Origin: Lasiosphaeria ovina
Lineage: Eukaryota; Ascomycota; Sordariomycetes; Sordariales; Lasiosphaeriaceae
DNA length: 64,000 nucleotides
Assembly (NCBI GenBank): GCA_033439765.1
Contig: JAULSN010000002.1
Coordinates: forward strand, 6,882,001-6,946,000
Reading direction: 5' to 3'
The notes beneath the pieces are model-generated. The model was not told where the DNA came from. It did not search any database and saw only the letters and a list, made by a program, of their open reading frames with translations. This document shows positions 21,716-33,146 of this stretch, in pieces; positions within the stretch are counted from its first letter, which is position 1, and each line of letters opens with the position of its first letter. Made by a program: the position numbers and the translations under genes.

Positions 21716-22614
21716 TCATCTTAGATAGTGCAGCACCAGCCAGCAGAACAGGAAAAAGACGACGACGCCGGCCCAGAAGATCCACTTGTCCTGCCTGGCC
21801 CGCCGGTCGATCATGCGGATGGTGTCGCCCGAGATGCCCAGCGTGTTGCCGACCGAGTACAGGCGGCGCTGCGTCGACTTGAGGATGTCGCGCTGCTGGC
21901 CCAGGTCGCCCAGCACGGCCTGGCCGCGGGCAATGTAGTCGTCGAGGGCCGAGTGGGTGCTGGTGAAGAACTGCTGCTCGCGCAGGGCGTGCGTCTCCCT
22001 CGCAGCATCGCCGCTGCCCAGCGCCAGGCCCCCACCAATCATCCCCCTCCCGGCCTCAGCGCTGCTCGTAGTCCGCGCGTGGCCACCTCCCGAGGACGAC
22101 GCCACGCCATACCCCGTCCCGCTACTGCTGCTCGCATACGGATTCTCCGGGGTGGCAGCCGCAAAGGGGCGGCGGCCGAGCAGCTCGGCGCGGTTCTGGG
22201 CGTGGGCGGCGTCGTCGCGGGCGGCCTTGAGCGCGTCGACCTGGGCGCGGAACTCGTGCAGCTCGCCGCGGAAGTTGCGCACGCGCTCAAACGCCTTGTC
22301 CTGCTTGGCCGTGCTGAGCTCCTGCTTGGCCAGCGCGTGGTACTCGTCGATGGTCCGGCTGAAGGCGGCCAGCGCCGCGCTGACCGACCCCAGCGCCGCC
22401 GGCGTCAGCGGCGTTGTTTCTGGTGTGTCGTCGCTGCCGAAGGACGGGTGGGACAGCGCCGACAGGTCTTTGCGAATCGCCGTGCTCTGCTTCAGAGCAG
22501 AGTTGAAGTGTGTGTTCTGTGGGGAGAACAGGAAGGGTTAGCATTTGCGGTGGCTTGCTTGTTGCGTTTTTGCCGAGATGTAGCTGGGCAAGCCGGAAAG
22601 AAATAAGCGTACCA
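21716..22614 (-). CDS. BOS1: Bos1-type ER-Golgi Qb-SNARE
   Basis: Membrane-anchored SNARE that pairs with Sed5, Bet1 and Sec22 for ER-to-Golgi vesicle fusion. The coding part is 267 residues. Exon 1 consists of only the start codon (22614-22612), directly followed by a GTACGC donor and a 95-nt intron ending CCCCACAG. Exon 2 (22516-21716) begins NTHFNSALKQSTAIRKDL. N-terminal helices include RVRNFRGELHEFRAQVDALK, followed by a Ser/Gly-rich loop (about residues 125-155). The SNARE helix runs through SALDDYIARGQAVLGDLGQQ, RDILKSTQRRLYSVGNTLG and GDTIRMIDRRARQDKW. The C-terminus is a tail anchor (IFWAGVVVFFLFCWLVLHYL). Family recognition is secure from the C-terminal 80 residues. The one-codon exon is unusual, but no other in-frame ATG lies near the conserved N-terminus. 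Confidence 0.92.
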
Positions 22615-24371
22615 TGCTGCCGGCCCTACTTGGTGCTCACTGGCGGCGCATCAAAGGAGCTGGTGAGGCAATCGGTTGGTGGGCGGGTAGGGAGAAGGAA
22701 TTCGGGTGATCTCGTTCAGTGATCTGCAGTGGAGGTGTGCCGGATCGTTTGCTCGAGATTTGGACATGTCATTCATTTTTGGGGATGGCGGCTTGCAAGG
22801 TGGCATCTCGTTGTGGGGCGCGCCTAGAAAAAGACGTTGCTTATGTCAGCTACATCCCTTCCGCGGGGGTCCAACAGGGCAGTGCTTGGCGTACGTACAT
22901 GTACCTTCTCAGCTACAGACCTTTCTCATTTCCCTGCGCTCATGGTCCGGATTCCCCCTTCTTCCTTTCCCTCACCTTGCATTCTGCGAATACTTTCCGG
23001 CCATCTTACAGGCGCTTCTCTTGCGCCATAATACATTTGACATGCGTAATACACAGCACACACCCATAGCCAACATTATTAGTTTGGACTTCGAAAATAG
23101 ATTGTTCGTAATTATCGCCGAATTCTTTCGGGGCTGTGGTGTAATATCAATCCATCGAAATTTTGAACTTGAGCAGGTATAGAATTATTTATAAATGTAA
23201 TGATGATGCGCCAGTTGTAGCCGGATCCGGGAACCTTTCGTGTTGGACTTGTGCTTCGTGCTTCCGCCGGGTATCGGCTTTTTTTTTCGTGACCAACTTT
23301 AACCTATATATCGCATAAATGTAATGAAGTTTGATAATCTTTAAGGCTACTCTCTAGACCGACCATCTTTCATTCGTATCTATATATCTCTTAATCTAAA
23401 GAGCTTATAAGGGAAAGAATATAAAAAAAAAGAAAAGTAGAGAGTAGGGAAAGGGGGGCGGGGGGTAAAAAAAAATTATTCCCCCGTCCCGCGAATTGTC
23501 CTTTTGGTTTGTCGAACGCCGCCTCGGAGTCGAACCAAGGTCTTACACACTTGACATTGATCTGTGGAAGGTTACCCTCTATATCCGCTGCAGGCTTGCT
23601 CTTTTACGCTTGTAGCCGCTGGTGCGCTTTTGAGGTTTATAAACGTTTACTACACCTTGGACTACAAGCGTGACTCGAACTAGAGTGCTCTCGACGCCTG
23701 GGCTCCCGATGCATAGGTTATCATCCCAACCACAGATTGTCAAGAGCTCGTGCTAACCGCTACACCACGGCGTACTCAACAAAACTTGGTCTGATGTTGG
23801 GGTGACAGCTTGCCAGGCGACCTTAAGAAAGCCCCGCCACACTGCTTGGCTTGACCTCCAACAACCTGAGCAAAGGTTGAGCCATATCTCATGTCTCTCT
23901 CACTATATTCTCAGGCTAGAATCATGAGAATTCTAGTGTATAAAGCTGCTAATTTGCCCCGCCTACATGTATTTCTCTATCTGCAAACTGCTACAGGCCC
24001 CGCGCGTTTTTATTTCCTCACCTCGCAACGATCAACCACGTTTCCGCTGCTCCGCACCATCTTCGCCAACCTCCGCCAACCTTCATCAACGTCATCACTA
24101 CCACTCCTACTCCCAGTAAGTAATACATTCCTTCTATCATATAACGACTCGTATCCTGCGCTTCTCATTCCCGGCTTAAACGTTTTTTAATGAATCTCGT
24201 GGCGCAGTTTCGTGCCTACTTCCTCCAACCACCTCGCGTCTAGCAAACCGGCAAGGTACAAAATCTTCCACCCTAATCTTTCCTTTTGTGCTACCAAATT
24301 TGGTTACCTCAGGGCCGGGTTTCGTTGTTTCCAGTGGTTTCGCTAACAAGAAACAACCTGGAACAGATAGA
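22615..24371. other. gene-poor AT-rich block
   Basis: The first 500 bases are the BOS1 promoter side. From about 23050 the base composition turns AT-rich, with TA-rich strings, A and T runs (23426-23435, 23467-23476) and no plausible frame. This looks like a mutated repeat remnant, possibly affected by repeat-induced point mutation, but no element type could be named. A probable 5' leader of a former gene occupies about 23990-24371. Confidence 0.5.
23520..23775 (-). repeat. two tRNA-like (Pol III promoter-like) relics
   Basis: On the minus strand two segments carry tRNA-type signals. One (about 23520-23600) has a perfect B box, GGTTCGACTCC, in a 5-bp T-stem CTTGG/CCGAG, but no matching 5' acceptor strand. 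The other (about 23665-23775) has an A-box-like TGGTGTAGCGGTTAGCAC and, about 75 nt on, a weaker B box (AGTTCGAGTC), with an 8-bp extended stem between. Neither folds into a complete functional tRNA. Degenerate tRNA genes or a tRNA-derived SINE are the likely explanations. Confidence 0.4.
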
Positions 24372-24603
24372 ATGACTTCAACCGACGAGAAGCTGGCCGG
24401 CGCCGCTGCGGAGATGCCTGTGGTTTCGGAGCATGGCCGTCGCGACAAGAAGGGTGTGTACTCGGAACAGCTCTTGCGGTCTCAATTTGAATCCCACTTC
24501 TACAACTCCAGCCATCGTCAACCACGTGTTGCGCAAGCCTCACTCAGACTCGATGGCCCGGGATATCTGGCCGATCAGCTGCCATTCAAATATTGCCAAA
24601 CGT
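24372..24603 (+). pseudogene. orphan gene start (N-terminal fragment)
   Basis: ATG at 24372 opens a frame with well-formed coding start MTSTDEKLAGAAAEMP and VVSEHGRRDKK. It is preceded by a CT/CA-rich leader and an apparent 5' UTR intron donor (CCCAGTAAGT near 24114). After the Lys-Lys pair a GTGTGT donor-like site occurs, but the expected continuation is absent: the remaining frame is featureless and runs into the 3' end of the antisense NLR gene. Read as the 5' end of a gene whose body has been replaced or lost. The family cannot be identified from about 27 residues. An intact gene with a very distant exon is the alternative. Confidence 0.4.
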
Positions 24604-27157
24604 GAACCTCGCCATGAATGGTAGCATGAACAGTGTCTCCTTGGGTATATCCTGTATATCGGGTTCCAAATGTCCTGATTTATCGAAGTATGCACTTAAA
24701 TGTGGTACAAAGCGTAATTTGTATCTTGCTTCGGCAGCCTTGTCCATGTCTCGAGTTGCGATGAAGAGTATCTCAAGAGCTGCGATACGAAGCATCCAAA
24801 TATCATGACGCTTATTCTTCATCAGCCATTCATAATACCATGTATAGATCAGGCGATGCATCGAGTATGAGTCCTTATTTGCCTGCCGTCGAACGAGCGA
24901 GTATCTCTCCAGAACGGCGAAGCACTTCTCGAGGCTGTGCATGTCGAAATCGTCCGTCTCGGATATGAGCTCTGTCCAAATCAACTTCTCACCACACTCG
25001 AAACTGAGACCAAACAGACCAAGAAAGATGTCGTCGTAGTTGATAAATGCCAAGATGCCAAGAACTCGACACGCCAGTGGCATCTGGGTTTCAACCGCAG
25101 AATGTGATGTTTCCCAGGCTGTCATCATACTGTGTTCGTACTGGTGGACGAGCTTTTCGGGAAGTTCGTGTAGAAGCTCTCGACGCCGTCGGCGAAAGTC
25201 CTTGAGGTATGCTGAGAGGTTCGAGGACAGCCTCGGGGTCTGAGACACGTAGGAGCCAGCAAGAGTGATTGCTAACGCGAGAAATCCCAACTCTTTCCCG
25301 ATAGCCCTCACATGGGCCTCTGTCTCCACAGTCTTTGGTATCTTCGCGCATTGATAGAACATGTCGACCGCCTGTGGCTCATCTCGCTCGCCGACCTCAA
25401 CTCCCTCGAAGGTTGAGAGCTTCCCCGCAATCTTGGTTCGACTCGTGATAATCACGTGGACATTCGGAGATCCAGGGAAATATTTCCGTAGATCCACAAA
25501 GTTATTGTCTCCTCTGGATAGATCATCGGCGCCGTCAAATACAATCATGAACTTTCCGGGTCTCCCCGTGAACCACGTAAGGACTTTCCGCCTGATATCC
25601 TCGGCATCTGTCTGAGGTTGGACCGGTGTACTGCCAGGCAGGGACTGGTATACGCCGAGGAGATCTAGGTTTATGGAGGCGGCTTGGCCGGCTTCAATAC
25701 AGAATACCGCGTCGTAGCTGGTGGAATATTGTTGCACATAGCTCATGGCTAACTGAGACTTTCCGACGCCTCCAGACCCCCAAATGCCGACTATTTTTGG
25801 CTCGTTCTTCCTGCTGTCGTTGAGGGTCCCGGGATAGTTGGTCTCGAATTCTGCCCTGTAGTGCGGTCCGCTGAACAAATGTCTTGACCAGCTGGGAATG
25901 CAAATGGGTGCCTCAAGTCGACGTCGGATACCTGTGATTTGCAAAAAGAAAACGTTAGAACGTTATCTGGTAGAAAGTCTATGAAAGAAATCCTAGTCGC
26001 TAGCTGTCTCATTTGCTAGGTATCTTAAACTACCGCTGCACCAGCAGACAAAACAAAAGCCTGTTGCCTGGAGGGTTGGGCAACAATAGTTGGGTAATGG
26101 CAGTAGGATATCCTAGCCAACCAGGAGAATATGGTACAAGGGGCTGAGATGCACATCCTCTCAACAATCTACACTCGAAGCTTCGCAGACCGTGCCTGCA
26201 GCTCATCCTCGTCTGCAGGGGGTGCTTCTTGCAGACCGACACATGGTATGACATTCAACTTACGATTCTTCAGAGCATTGCTGTACAGATCCTTGATGTT
26301 GCCCAGTACCAACTCGAAGTTATCCTGGTCCTCCTGGCCAGGTCCGAATTTACAAATGGTTACATGGTCTGCATTAAGCTTGACGACATTCTCGCGGTCG
26401 CCGGGCATGCCGAACCGGGCGCTCTCCCCTGGCACAGCCTAGAATCCAGGGATTAGAAACCGGAAATACCATCTCTGAGATGCTACATCTCTGGGATGAT
26501 ACATCTCTGTGATGTTACTGTGAAACTTACGTTGTCGAGCGCTCACCAAAAGGAGACAATGTCGTATTGCAGGAGCTGGTGCTTCCAGTGCTCTTCCATG
26601 ACGTCCGAGAAGATGCTTCGGCTCTTCAGTGTCTCCAGGACGTCGTCTCCCTTCTGAAATCCCAAGGCCATTGCAATCTGCACCGCCACCCCTCCCAGGG
26701 TCACCAACTTCCAATCCCCTCCGTGATGGGGGGTGGCAAAGAACGCCAGATCAGTTGTGGCGTCCTTCAAGGGCGTGCACTTTGGGTTGTTGTGGGCGTT
26801 GATCAAAGCCTGCTTGATGAGCAGGCCGCCCATGCTGTGGCCTAGGAAGATGATTGGCAGGGACTCCATGTCGTCGCCCTCAGTTCTGATAGCCTCGAGC
26901 AGCTCGTTCGCTTTATCCATGAACGTGCCCTTGTCCTTGCCGTACACCGCGGTCGAGTTATACTGGTAGAGAAAGATTCGCGATTCGGGAATGTGCAGCG
27001 GAAGGTCGTCGCAGAGCCAGAGATGTCCAGCTGGTCCGGCAGGTGTGCGCCATGTATCCCAAGCGTGGTCGACATCGTTTTTACTGCGGAAGTTCAGGCC
27101 GTGGACGGCGATGATGCTGAGAGTGTTAACGGAGCGGAACGCCGATGTTGTTTCCAT
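24586..27157 (-). pseudogene. SesB-like hydrolase/NB-ARC NLR, one in-frame stop
   Basis: Fungal STAND (NLR-like) protein, by family a signal-activated NTPase switch linked to non-self recognition and programmed cell death. Exons 27157-26531, 26438-26264 and 25931-24586 (introns 92 and 332 nt, GTAAGT donors) join in consistent phase into 716 codons. The N-terminal domain is an alpha/beta hydrolase of the SesB/lipase type: SIIAVHGLNF at residues 13-22, nucleophile elbow GHSMGG near 125. It continues after intron 1 with AVPGESARFGMPGDRENV. The NB-ARC module follows: Walker A GIWGSGGVGKSQLA, FMIVFDGADDL as Walker B, IITSRT as sensor. The C-terminus is short, with no clear TPR, WD40 or ankyrin repeats. 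Codon 205 (26545-26543) is TGA, between SFW and ALDN, just before the first donor. Everything downstream stays open, so a single recent nonsense change is likely; alternative use of the overlapping GTGAGC donor does not restore frame. Confidence 0.78.
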
Positions 27158-27603
27158 TTAACGTTCGCGAGACTCTAAGCCGGCGAGGACATCGAAGCGG
27201 GACACTGAAAGACGGTGCAAGACTTACTTGACTTTGGGCGGGTCTCCTGAAGCGGCCGACTTTGGGTCTGGATAGAGTTGCCGGAGAGGCTGCTGACATT
27301 AGCTGATGTCTGGTAGTCTTCAAGTAATACTGGGATGCTAACCATTTTGGTTGTTTGTTTGTCCTCAATTTACGTGCCAAACATAGATATGCCCTAGCGC
27401 AAAGGTGGTCGGTTCGTTGAGGAATGTGAGGTATTCCGCACGCAGGCGAGGAAAATACGGCGGGTGGATAGGTTATAAGTGTAAAGACCACAAGAGGTCG
27501 GTATGCGGAAGTGAAGACAATAGTATATTGGCTTCTGGTGTGTATGTGGAATATGGAGAAGAAGAAGGCAGAGCGACAATTAGTTAACTGAATAAAAAGA
27601 AAC

Positions 27604-28004
27604 CTATCTGGCCTGTCCGCGGAGTCCCAGCAACCGGTCGCCCGCAACACGTGCCTGGTACAGTCTAGGCACCAAATTATTGAATTTGATGTTACTGTGT
27701 TGATACGGATGACGTGAAGGACGGAGTGGGAGGGGCCTATTAGAGTGGGCGGCGGTGAGGGCGGCGGTGACGGGGTTGGCGGCGGCGGTGGTGGCAGCGG
27801 TGGCGGCGGTATTGGCGGCGTTGGCGATGGTGGCGGCGGCGGTGGTGGCGAGGGCGTCGAGGGTGGCCCGGAGGGCGGTCACGGCGGCGGCGGACAGGTC
27901 GTCCGCACCATCCCTGCCGTCTTTGCCGTCTTTGCCATCGGTGCCATTGGTGCTATTCTTGCTGTCTTTGCCGGAGGGTCCCGGCGTGCCGGAGCGTTTG
28001 GCGG
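27604..28004 (-). CDS. uncertain ORF: collagen-like then Ala-rich repeats
   Basis: After an acceptor-like CTAG at about 28005 a minus-strand frame runs to a stop at 27604. It starts with a Gly/Asp/Lys pattern (GTDGKDGKDGRDGADD) resembling collagen-like triplets. A long Ala/Thr/Asn-rich stretch built from GCC/ACC triplets follows, then a basic tail. A possible first exon begins at ATG 28149 (MSTPTFPLPSTPTASS), but no splice combination I tried keeps the frame. The opposite strand reads as a Gly-rich frame followed by a hydrophobic segment. Either could be chance translation of a GGC/GGT triplet repeat. It lies 450 nt upstream of the NLR gene on the same strand. Confidence 0.3.
27745..27895. 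repeat. imperfect GGC/GGT triplet repeat
   Basis: About 150 bases made almost entirely of GGC, GGT, GTT and GAG triplets on the plus strand (GGCGGCGGTGGTGGC and similar). Composition contrasts sharply with the AT-richer flanks. Confidence 0.7.
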
Positions 28005-28149
28005 CCTAGATCGAAATCCTAGCCGAAACAAACATACTGACGCCTGCGAAAATCGTCCCCAGAAGCGTGGAATGGGCGGACAACTAGTCCGCCGCACTAC
28101 CAGAGCTGGCGGTAGGCGTGGAAGGGAGGGGGAACGTGGGAGTCGACAT

Positions 28150-30182
28150 TTCAATTCTCAAAACAACACAAGACACGAGCAGCTTCTCCTCTCATTATGA
28201 ATGTCCTACTAAGTCTATGTTAGTACGCTCTGAGAACGCGCTACAAGGGGAAGCATATAGACCTTGGCGATGCGTCGCTAAAGAACCCACATAGCTCTTC
28301 AATGTACCTTTTTGCCACTTGACGGAGTAAACCCCCAACCCCGGTTGCCGGGGCTGGCATCTGTAACGACTGCCATCTAGTATCATCTAGCGCGTTTCTC
28401 GGCCAACTCACTTTGTATAAGGTTCTCAACTAGTCATCTCCTTGATTATACGCCCGGAATTGGTCCCTTTTTATTTTTCCTACCAACCGTTATTACAAAT
28501 CACGTCCTTTTTACTACCACCAGAGACCAGCGCAGGCAGCAATGCATATTTCCTTTGTTTTGGGATGTGTTGTGTTACCACCGCATTAGTATTCGCATCC
28601 AGGTAATATCCGCCTAGGTACCGCGAGACAGGCAGCATCGCCACCTGATGCCTAGAACTAGGAATATATGGTCACATGCCGGAATGAAGAGAGGTCAAAA
28701 GGTACCTAACTATGTCTTGCTTTTAGCTTTTCTTTCATCCTGAAAGATATGCCTAGAGAATGACATTGCATGCCATGTGACACGTCGAAACGCCAATAAA
28801 GATGTTATAGTTTGTCCCCGACGCTGATAGATGCACCCTAGTCCAGTGGCTTTCCAAGCAATCTGGTTCAATTCCTTGAAGCTAAATTAAAACCAGGCTA
28901 TTCCAGTACCTAGTCACTAGAGTCCTGAAGCCTTCCCCAGCTGCCCGTTGTCTTGGCAGCGTGGGCCAGACAAACTTTATATTAACCTTGGGGGAATTCG
29001 TTCTTCAAAGATGTCGAGAACAAATGCGAGAACAAATGAAACAAATAAAAATATACCGAAGTCTGATTCAGCTTCCCTGCTAAAGGTATTTCTGCTCGGG
29101 CCTGGCTCATCGATAATATGCAATGCATCCGGACGGGAAGCAATATTTTGACCTGAAAGCGACGATAGCATTTTGTTCTAAGGATTAGAGAATCTTAAAA
29201 TCCCCACTCTCTAGTCCTTTAATTACACATTTTGAGAAAGAAGATACAAGCGCAGGTTATGAAGAATATAAATGCCACTTTAGATCTTGCAGCTTTTCAG
29301 GTCCCGTCGCGGCGTCGACAGGATTCGGCAAGTCCTGTATGCCAAGATACGGTACGGCAAAAACACGGAGCAAGAGGAAAGAAGATGGGGAAACCGAGGT
29401 GCAATTCTCGCAACAAATGTGCATCACGGGACACTGCGGGACCAGCCTTGGCCTAGGCCACACGGAAGGTCAGCAGTCGCCACCCCGCTGGACAGAAAGG
29501 AAAGCGTTCGGTGCTTCTTCTGCAGGTGGCTCTGGTCGAGAGACGGACGCAACAGAGCACGACAGGCGAGCGCGGATAGGTGGACTTGGGTAGGGCGGGC
29601 GGGCGGGCAATTAATATAATTGCAATATACGGCAATGCGGGCCGGCTATGTCGATCGTGGAGGCGCCGCCACAGCCGCTCGAAACAAGACGCACCGGTAG
29701 AGTAGCAGACGGGGCCAGTGTCACTCTGGCATGCGTGGTCGCTCCAGTGCCGGGCACTGCACCCCAGGCCGCCCAGATCCGCCGCCATTTACGATTTAGC
29801 CCGCGCAGCACGGATTTCCCGCGTGCGCCTGCCTCGGGGCCACAGCGCCGAACTAGTCGCGTCTCGAATAAGACGGCGGCCCCATGCGCCACGAGCGGCC
29901 TTAGATGAAAATGTGGGGAGACGCACCAGCTGCCCATCAAAATATCGCCGTGTTCCGACTGGGCGGCGCTGGGCATGGGCGAAAAGGGCCGCGCGAGCAA
30001 CGTGGGAGCGACGCCAAAGTGACGTGGGCCGTGGTATGAGGTAGGTATAAGGGGAGCGAGCGGCCCTGGTGGTGTCGATATTGCACTTGACTGCGCTTGA
30101 CTGCACTGCACCGCACAGAGTGACGCATCGGGCATGGCGACGTTGGACCTGACATAAACCAGAACCGAGTCTTGTAATTACC
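28150..30182. other. 2-kb intergenic region upstream of GH3 gene
   Basis: From 28200 to about 29250 the DNA is AT-rich with no plausible gene. From 29250 to 30182 it is GC-rich and probably promoter and leader of the secreted beta-glucosidase. Long minus-strand frames from about 29600 onward are shadows without motifs. Confidence 0.5.
30046..30051 (+). promoter_or_regulatory. TATA-like element of GH3 gene
   Basis: TATAAG at 30046-30051, 132 nt upstream of the ATG at 30183. Spacing fits a fungal TATA box with a leader of roughly 80-100 nt. Confidence 0.45.
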
Positions 30183-32474
30183 ATGCACCTCCACGCCCAC
30201 GCTCTTGCCGGCCTGGCTGCCAGTGCCGCGGCTCTGGCCCGGGCCGAGAGTGAGACCACCCCCAGCAGCAGCCATGCGCGCGCTGTGCCCTCGGGACCCG
30301 AGGCATGGACGGCGGCCTACTCGTCGGCCGCTGCGGCGCTGGCCAAGATGTCGCAGAGCGACAAGATCAACATTGTGACGGGCGTCGGGTGGAACAAGGG
30401 CCCCTGCGTCGGCAACACCAGCCCCATCGGCTCCGTCGGCTACCCGCAGCTCTGCCTCCAGGACGGGCCGCTGGGCGTGCGGTTCGGTACGGGCACCACG
30501 GCCTTCACGCCGGGCATCCAGGCGGCGTCGACGTGGGACATTGACCTCATCCGGCAGCGCGGGGCCTACATGGGCGCCGAGGCCAAGGGCTGCGGCGTGC
30601 ACGTGCTGCTGGGGCCCGTGGCCGGGCCGCTGGGCAAGAACGCGGCGGGCGGGCGCAACTGGGAAGGCTTCGGGCCGGACCCGTTCCTGACGGGCATTGC
30701 CATGGCCGAGACCATCGAGGGCATGCAGTCGGCGGGCGTGCAGGCCACGGCCAAGCACTACATTGGCAACGAGCAGGAGCTGAACCGCGAGACCATGAGC
30801 AGCAACATCGACGACCGCACCATGCACGAGCTGTACCTGTGGCCCTTTGCCGACGCCGTGCACGCCAACGTGGCCAGCGTCATGTGCAGCTACAACAAGC
30901 TCAACAGCACGTGGGCGTGCGAGAGCGACCGCGCCAACAACCAGCTGCTCAAGAAGGAGCTCGGCTTCCAGGGCTACGTCATGAGCGACTGGAACGCCCA
31001 GCACACCACTAACGGTGCTGCTAACGGTGGTATGGATATGACGATGCCCGGCAGCGACTACGGCGGCAAGACCATTCTGTGGGGCCCGCAGCTCAACTCG
31101 GCCGTCAACAGCAACCAGGTATCCAAGGCGCGCCTCGACGACATGGCCAAGCGCATCCTCGCCGCGTGGTACCTGACGGGCCAGAACTCGGGCTACCCGG
31201 CCATCAACATCAAGGCGAGCGTGCAGGGCAACCACAAGGAGAACGTGCGGGCCGTGGGGCGCGACGGCATCGTGCTGCTCAAGAACGACGGCGGCATCCT
31301 CCCGCTGAAAAAACCAAGCAAGATCGCCGTCATCGGATCCGCCGCTGTCAACAACGACAAGGGCATCAACTCGTGCACCGACAAGGGCTGCAACACGGGC
31401 GCGCTGGGCATGGGCTGGGGGTCCGGGTCCGTCAACTACCCGTACTTTGTGGCGCCGTACGACGCCATCAAGTCCCGCGCGCAGACCGACGGCACGACCG
31501 TCACACTCCACAACTCGGACAGCACGGCCAACGTCGCCAGCGCAGCATCCGGCGCCGACGCGGCCATCGTGTTCCTCACATCAGACTCGGGCGAGGGCTA
31601 CATCACCGTCGAGAAGGTGCTGGGCGACCGCAACGACCTGGACCCGTGGCACGGCGGCAACCAGCTGGTGCAGGCGGTGGCAGCGGCGAACAAGAACACG
31701 ATCGTGGTCGTGCACAGCGTGGGGCCGGTGATCCTCGAGACCATCCTGGCGTTGCCGGGCGTGCGCGCCGTCGTGTGGGCCGGCCTGCCGAGCCAGGAGA
31801 GCGGCAACGCGCTGGTCGATGTCCTGTACGGCGCCACCGCGCCCTCGGGCAAGCTGCCCTACACCATCGCCAAGAGCGCGTCCGACTACGGCACCGCCGT
31901 GGTGAGGGGTGACGATAACTTTGCCGAGGGCCTCTTCATCGACTACCGCCACTTTGACAAGGCCGGCATCGCCCCGCGCTTCGAGTTTGGTTTTGGCTTG
32001 TGTAAGACACCCCCCCAAAACTCTTCCCCATCACTCTCACTGGATAGCTAATACCCCCGTAAAGCATACACAAACTTCACGTACTCGGACATCACCATCA
32101 CAACGACAGCGAAATCCGGCCCCGCCACCGGCACCGTCGTCCCCGGCGGGCGCGAAGACCTCTTCGACACGGTCGCGACAGTCACAGCAACCATCACCAA
32201 CTCGGGTTCTGTCGCCGGCGCCGAGGTCGCGCAGCTGTACCTCTCGCTCCCGGCATCCGCACCCAGCGCGCCGCCGCGCCAGCTGCGCGGCTTCGACAAG
32301 CTGCCGCTCGCGCCGGGCGCGACAGCGACCGCCACGTTTGCGCTGCGCCGCCGCGATTTGAGCTACTGGGACGTGCGCGCGCAGAACTGGGTCGTGCCGG
32401 CGGGCAGCTTTGGCGTTTCTGTGGGCGCGAGTTCGAGGGACATTAGGCTTACGGGGACGTTGAGTGTTACGTGA
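30183..32474 (+). CDS. secreted GH3 beta-glucosidase
   Basis: Hydrolyses terminal beta-D-glucosyl residues, for example cellobiose to glucose, outside the cell. Exons 30183-32001 and 32065-32474 (63-nt intron) encode 742 residues. A hydrophobic signal peptide (ALAGLAASAAALARAE) comes first, then the GH3 N-terminal barrel with LCLQDGPLGVRFG, GRNWEGFGPDPFL and ATAKHYIGNEQE. The catalytic nucleophile is Asp269 in GYVMSDWNAQHT. The alpha/beta sandwich domain follows (GIVLLKNDGGILPL; KIAVIGSAA; ILALPGVRAVVWAGLPSQE). The intron falls exactly within FGFGLSYTNFTYS, whose restoration confirms the splice. The C-terminal fibronectin III-like domain (GSVAGAEVAQLYLSLP; PPRQLRGFDKLPLAPG) is complete. Length and domain order match fungal GH3 enzymes of the roughly 740-residue Bgl1/Cel3A type. 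Confidence 0.95.
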
Positions 32475-33146
32475 GGGGTATGTGGAGGGTCATAAAAGGG
32501 GGTGGAAGTTGTGTACATATGTGATGTTGGTGGCTGGTTGTGTGCAGAGGCATCGTGTTGTTTGTCGAAAATGCATTGCATTGTGTTAGAGTGCCGCATA
32601 CCTAGGTCAGTGAAGAAAAGAAAGCTCGCTCGAACTGTTAAAAAAGTCTCCTGGGCAAAATATGAGTGTTCGACAATGCGTGATGTGATGGGTGAAGACT
32701 GCATTGGCTGGTCTATCTGATTAGGTATGGGAGGGTGTGGAGTAGGAAGGAAAGGAGGAAAATGGGGTGTGGTAGCTGACTATATAACGAAGCAAGCCTG
32801 GTTGGCCCGTCCTCGCGGACACCGGGTGCCTCGCGCACAAAATAGGTACATTCAAGCTGACTCCGGAAATAGTACCATGACAGGAGACCGGAAATCCTTG
32901 ACGTGGATGACGAATGAGGCCATGAAATTGAGCTATGAAGGCGCAAAGTTTCCTATATAAAACGAGACGGTTAGACTTTCCAAAACCCACGGGACCCTTC
33001 TCGATCCGATAATGGCCAGCGTGGAAGGTGCAGACTGGTGTATGTCGTCTTGCTGATCTGGTGATATTGGTTTGGGGGAAGAACAAGGAAGAACAATAGC
33101 CTAGCTAGTCTCAATAGGGTGGCAAACTAGGGTCTAGTCTGTGTAG
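32475..33146. other. convergent 3' intergenic region
   Basis: Between the stop codons of the GH3 gene (plus) and the CorA-like gene (minus). AT-richer, with several short frames but no gene recognised. Confidence 0.5.

Noticed and set aside
29937..31511. 524-codon minus-strand frame inside the beta-glucosidase gene
   Set aside because: Antisense of a conserved GH3 coding region; His/Val/Ala-rich artefact of GC3 bias.
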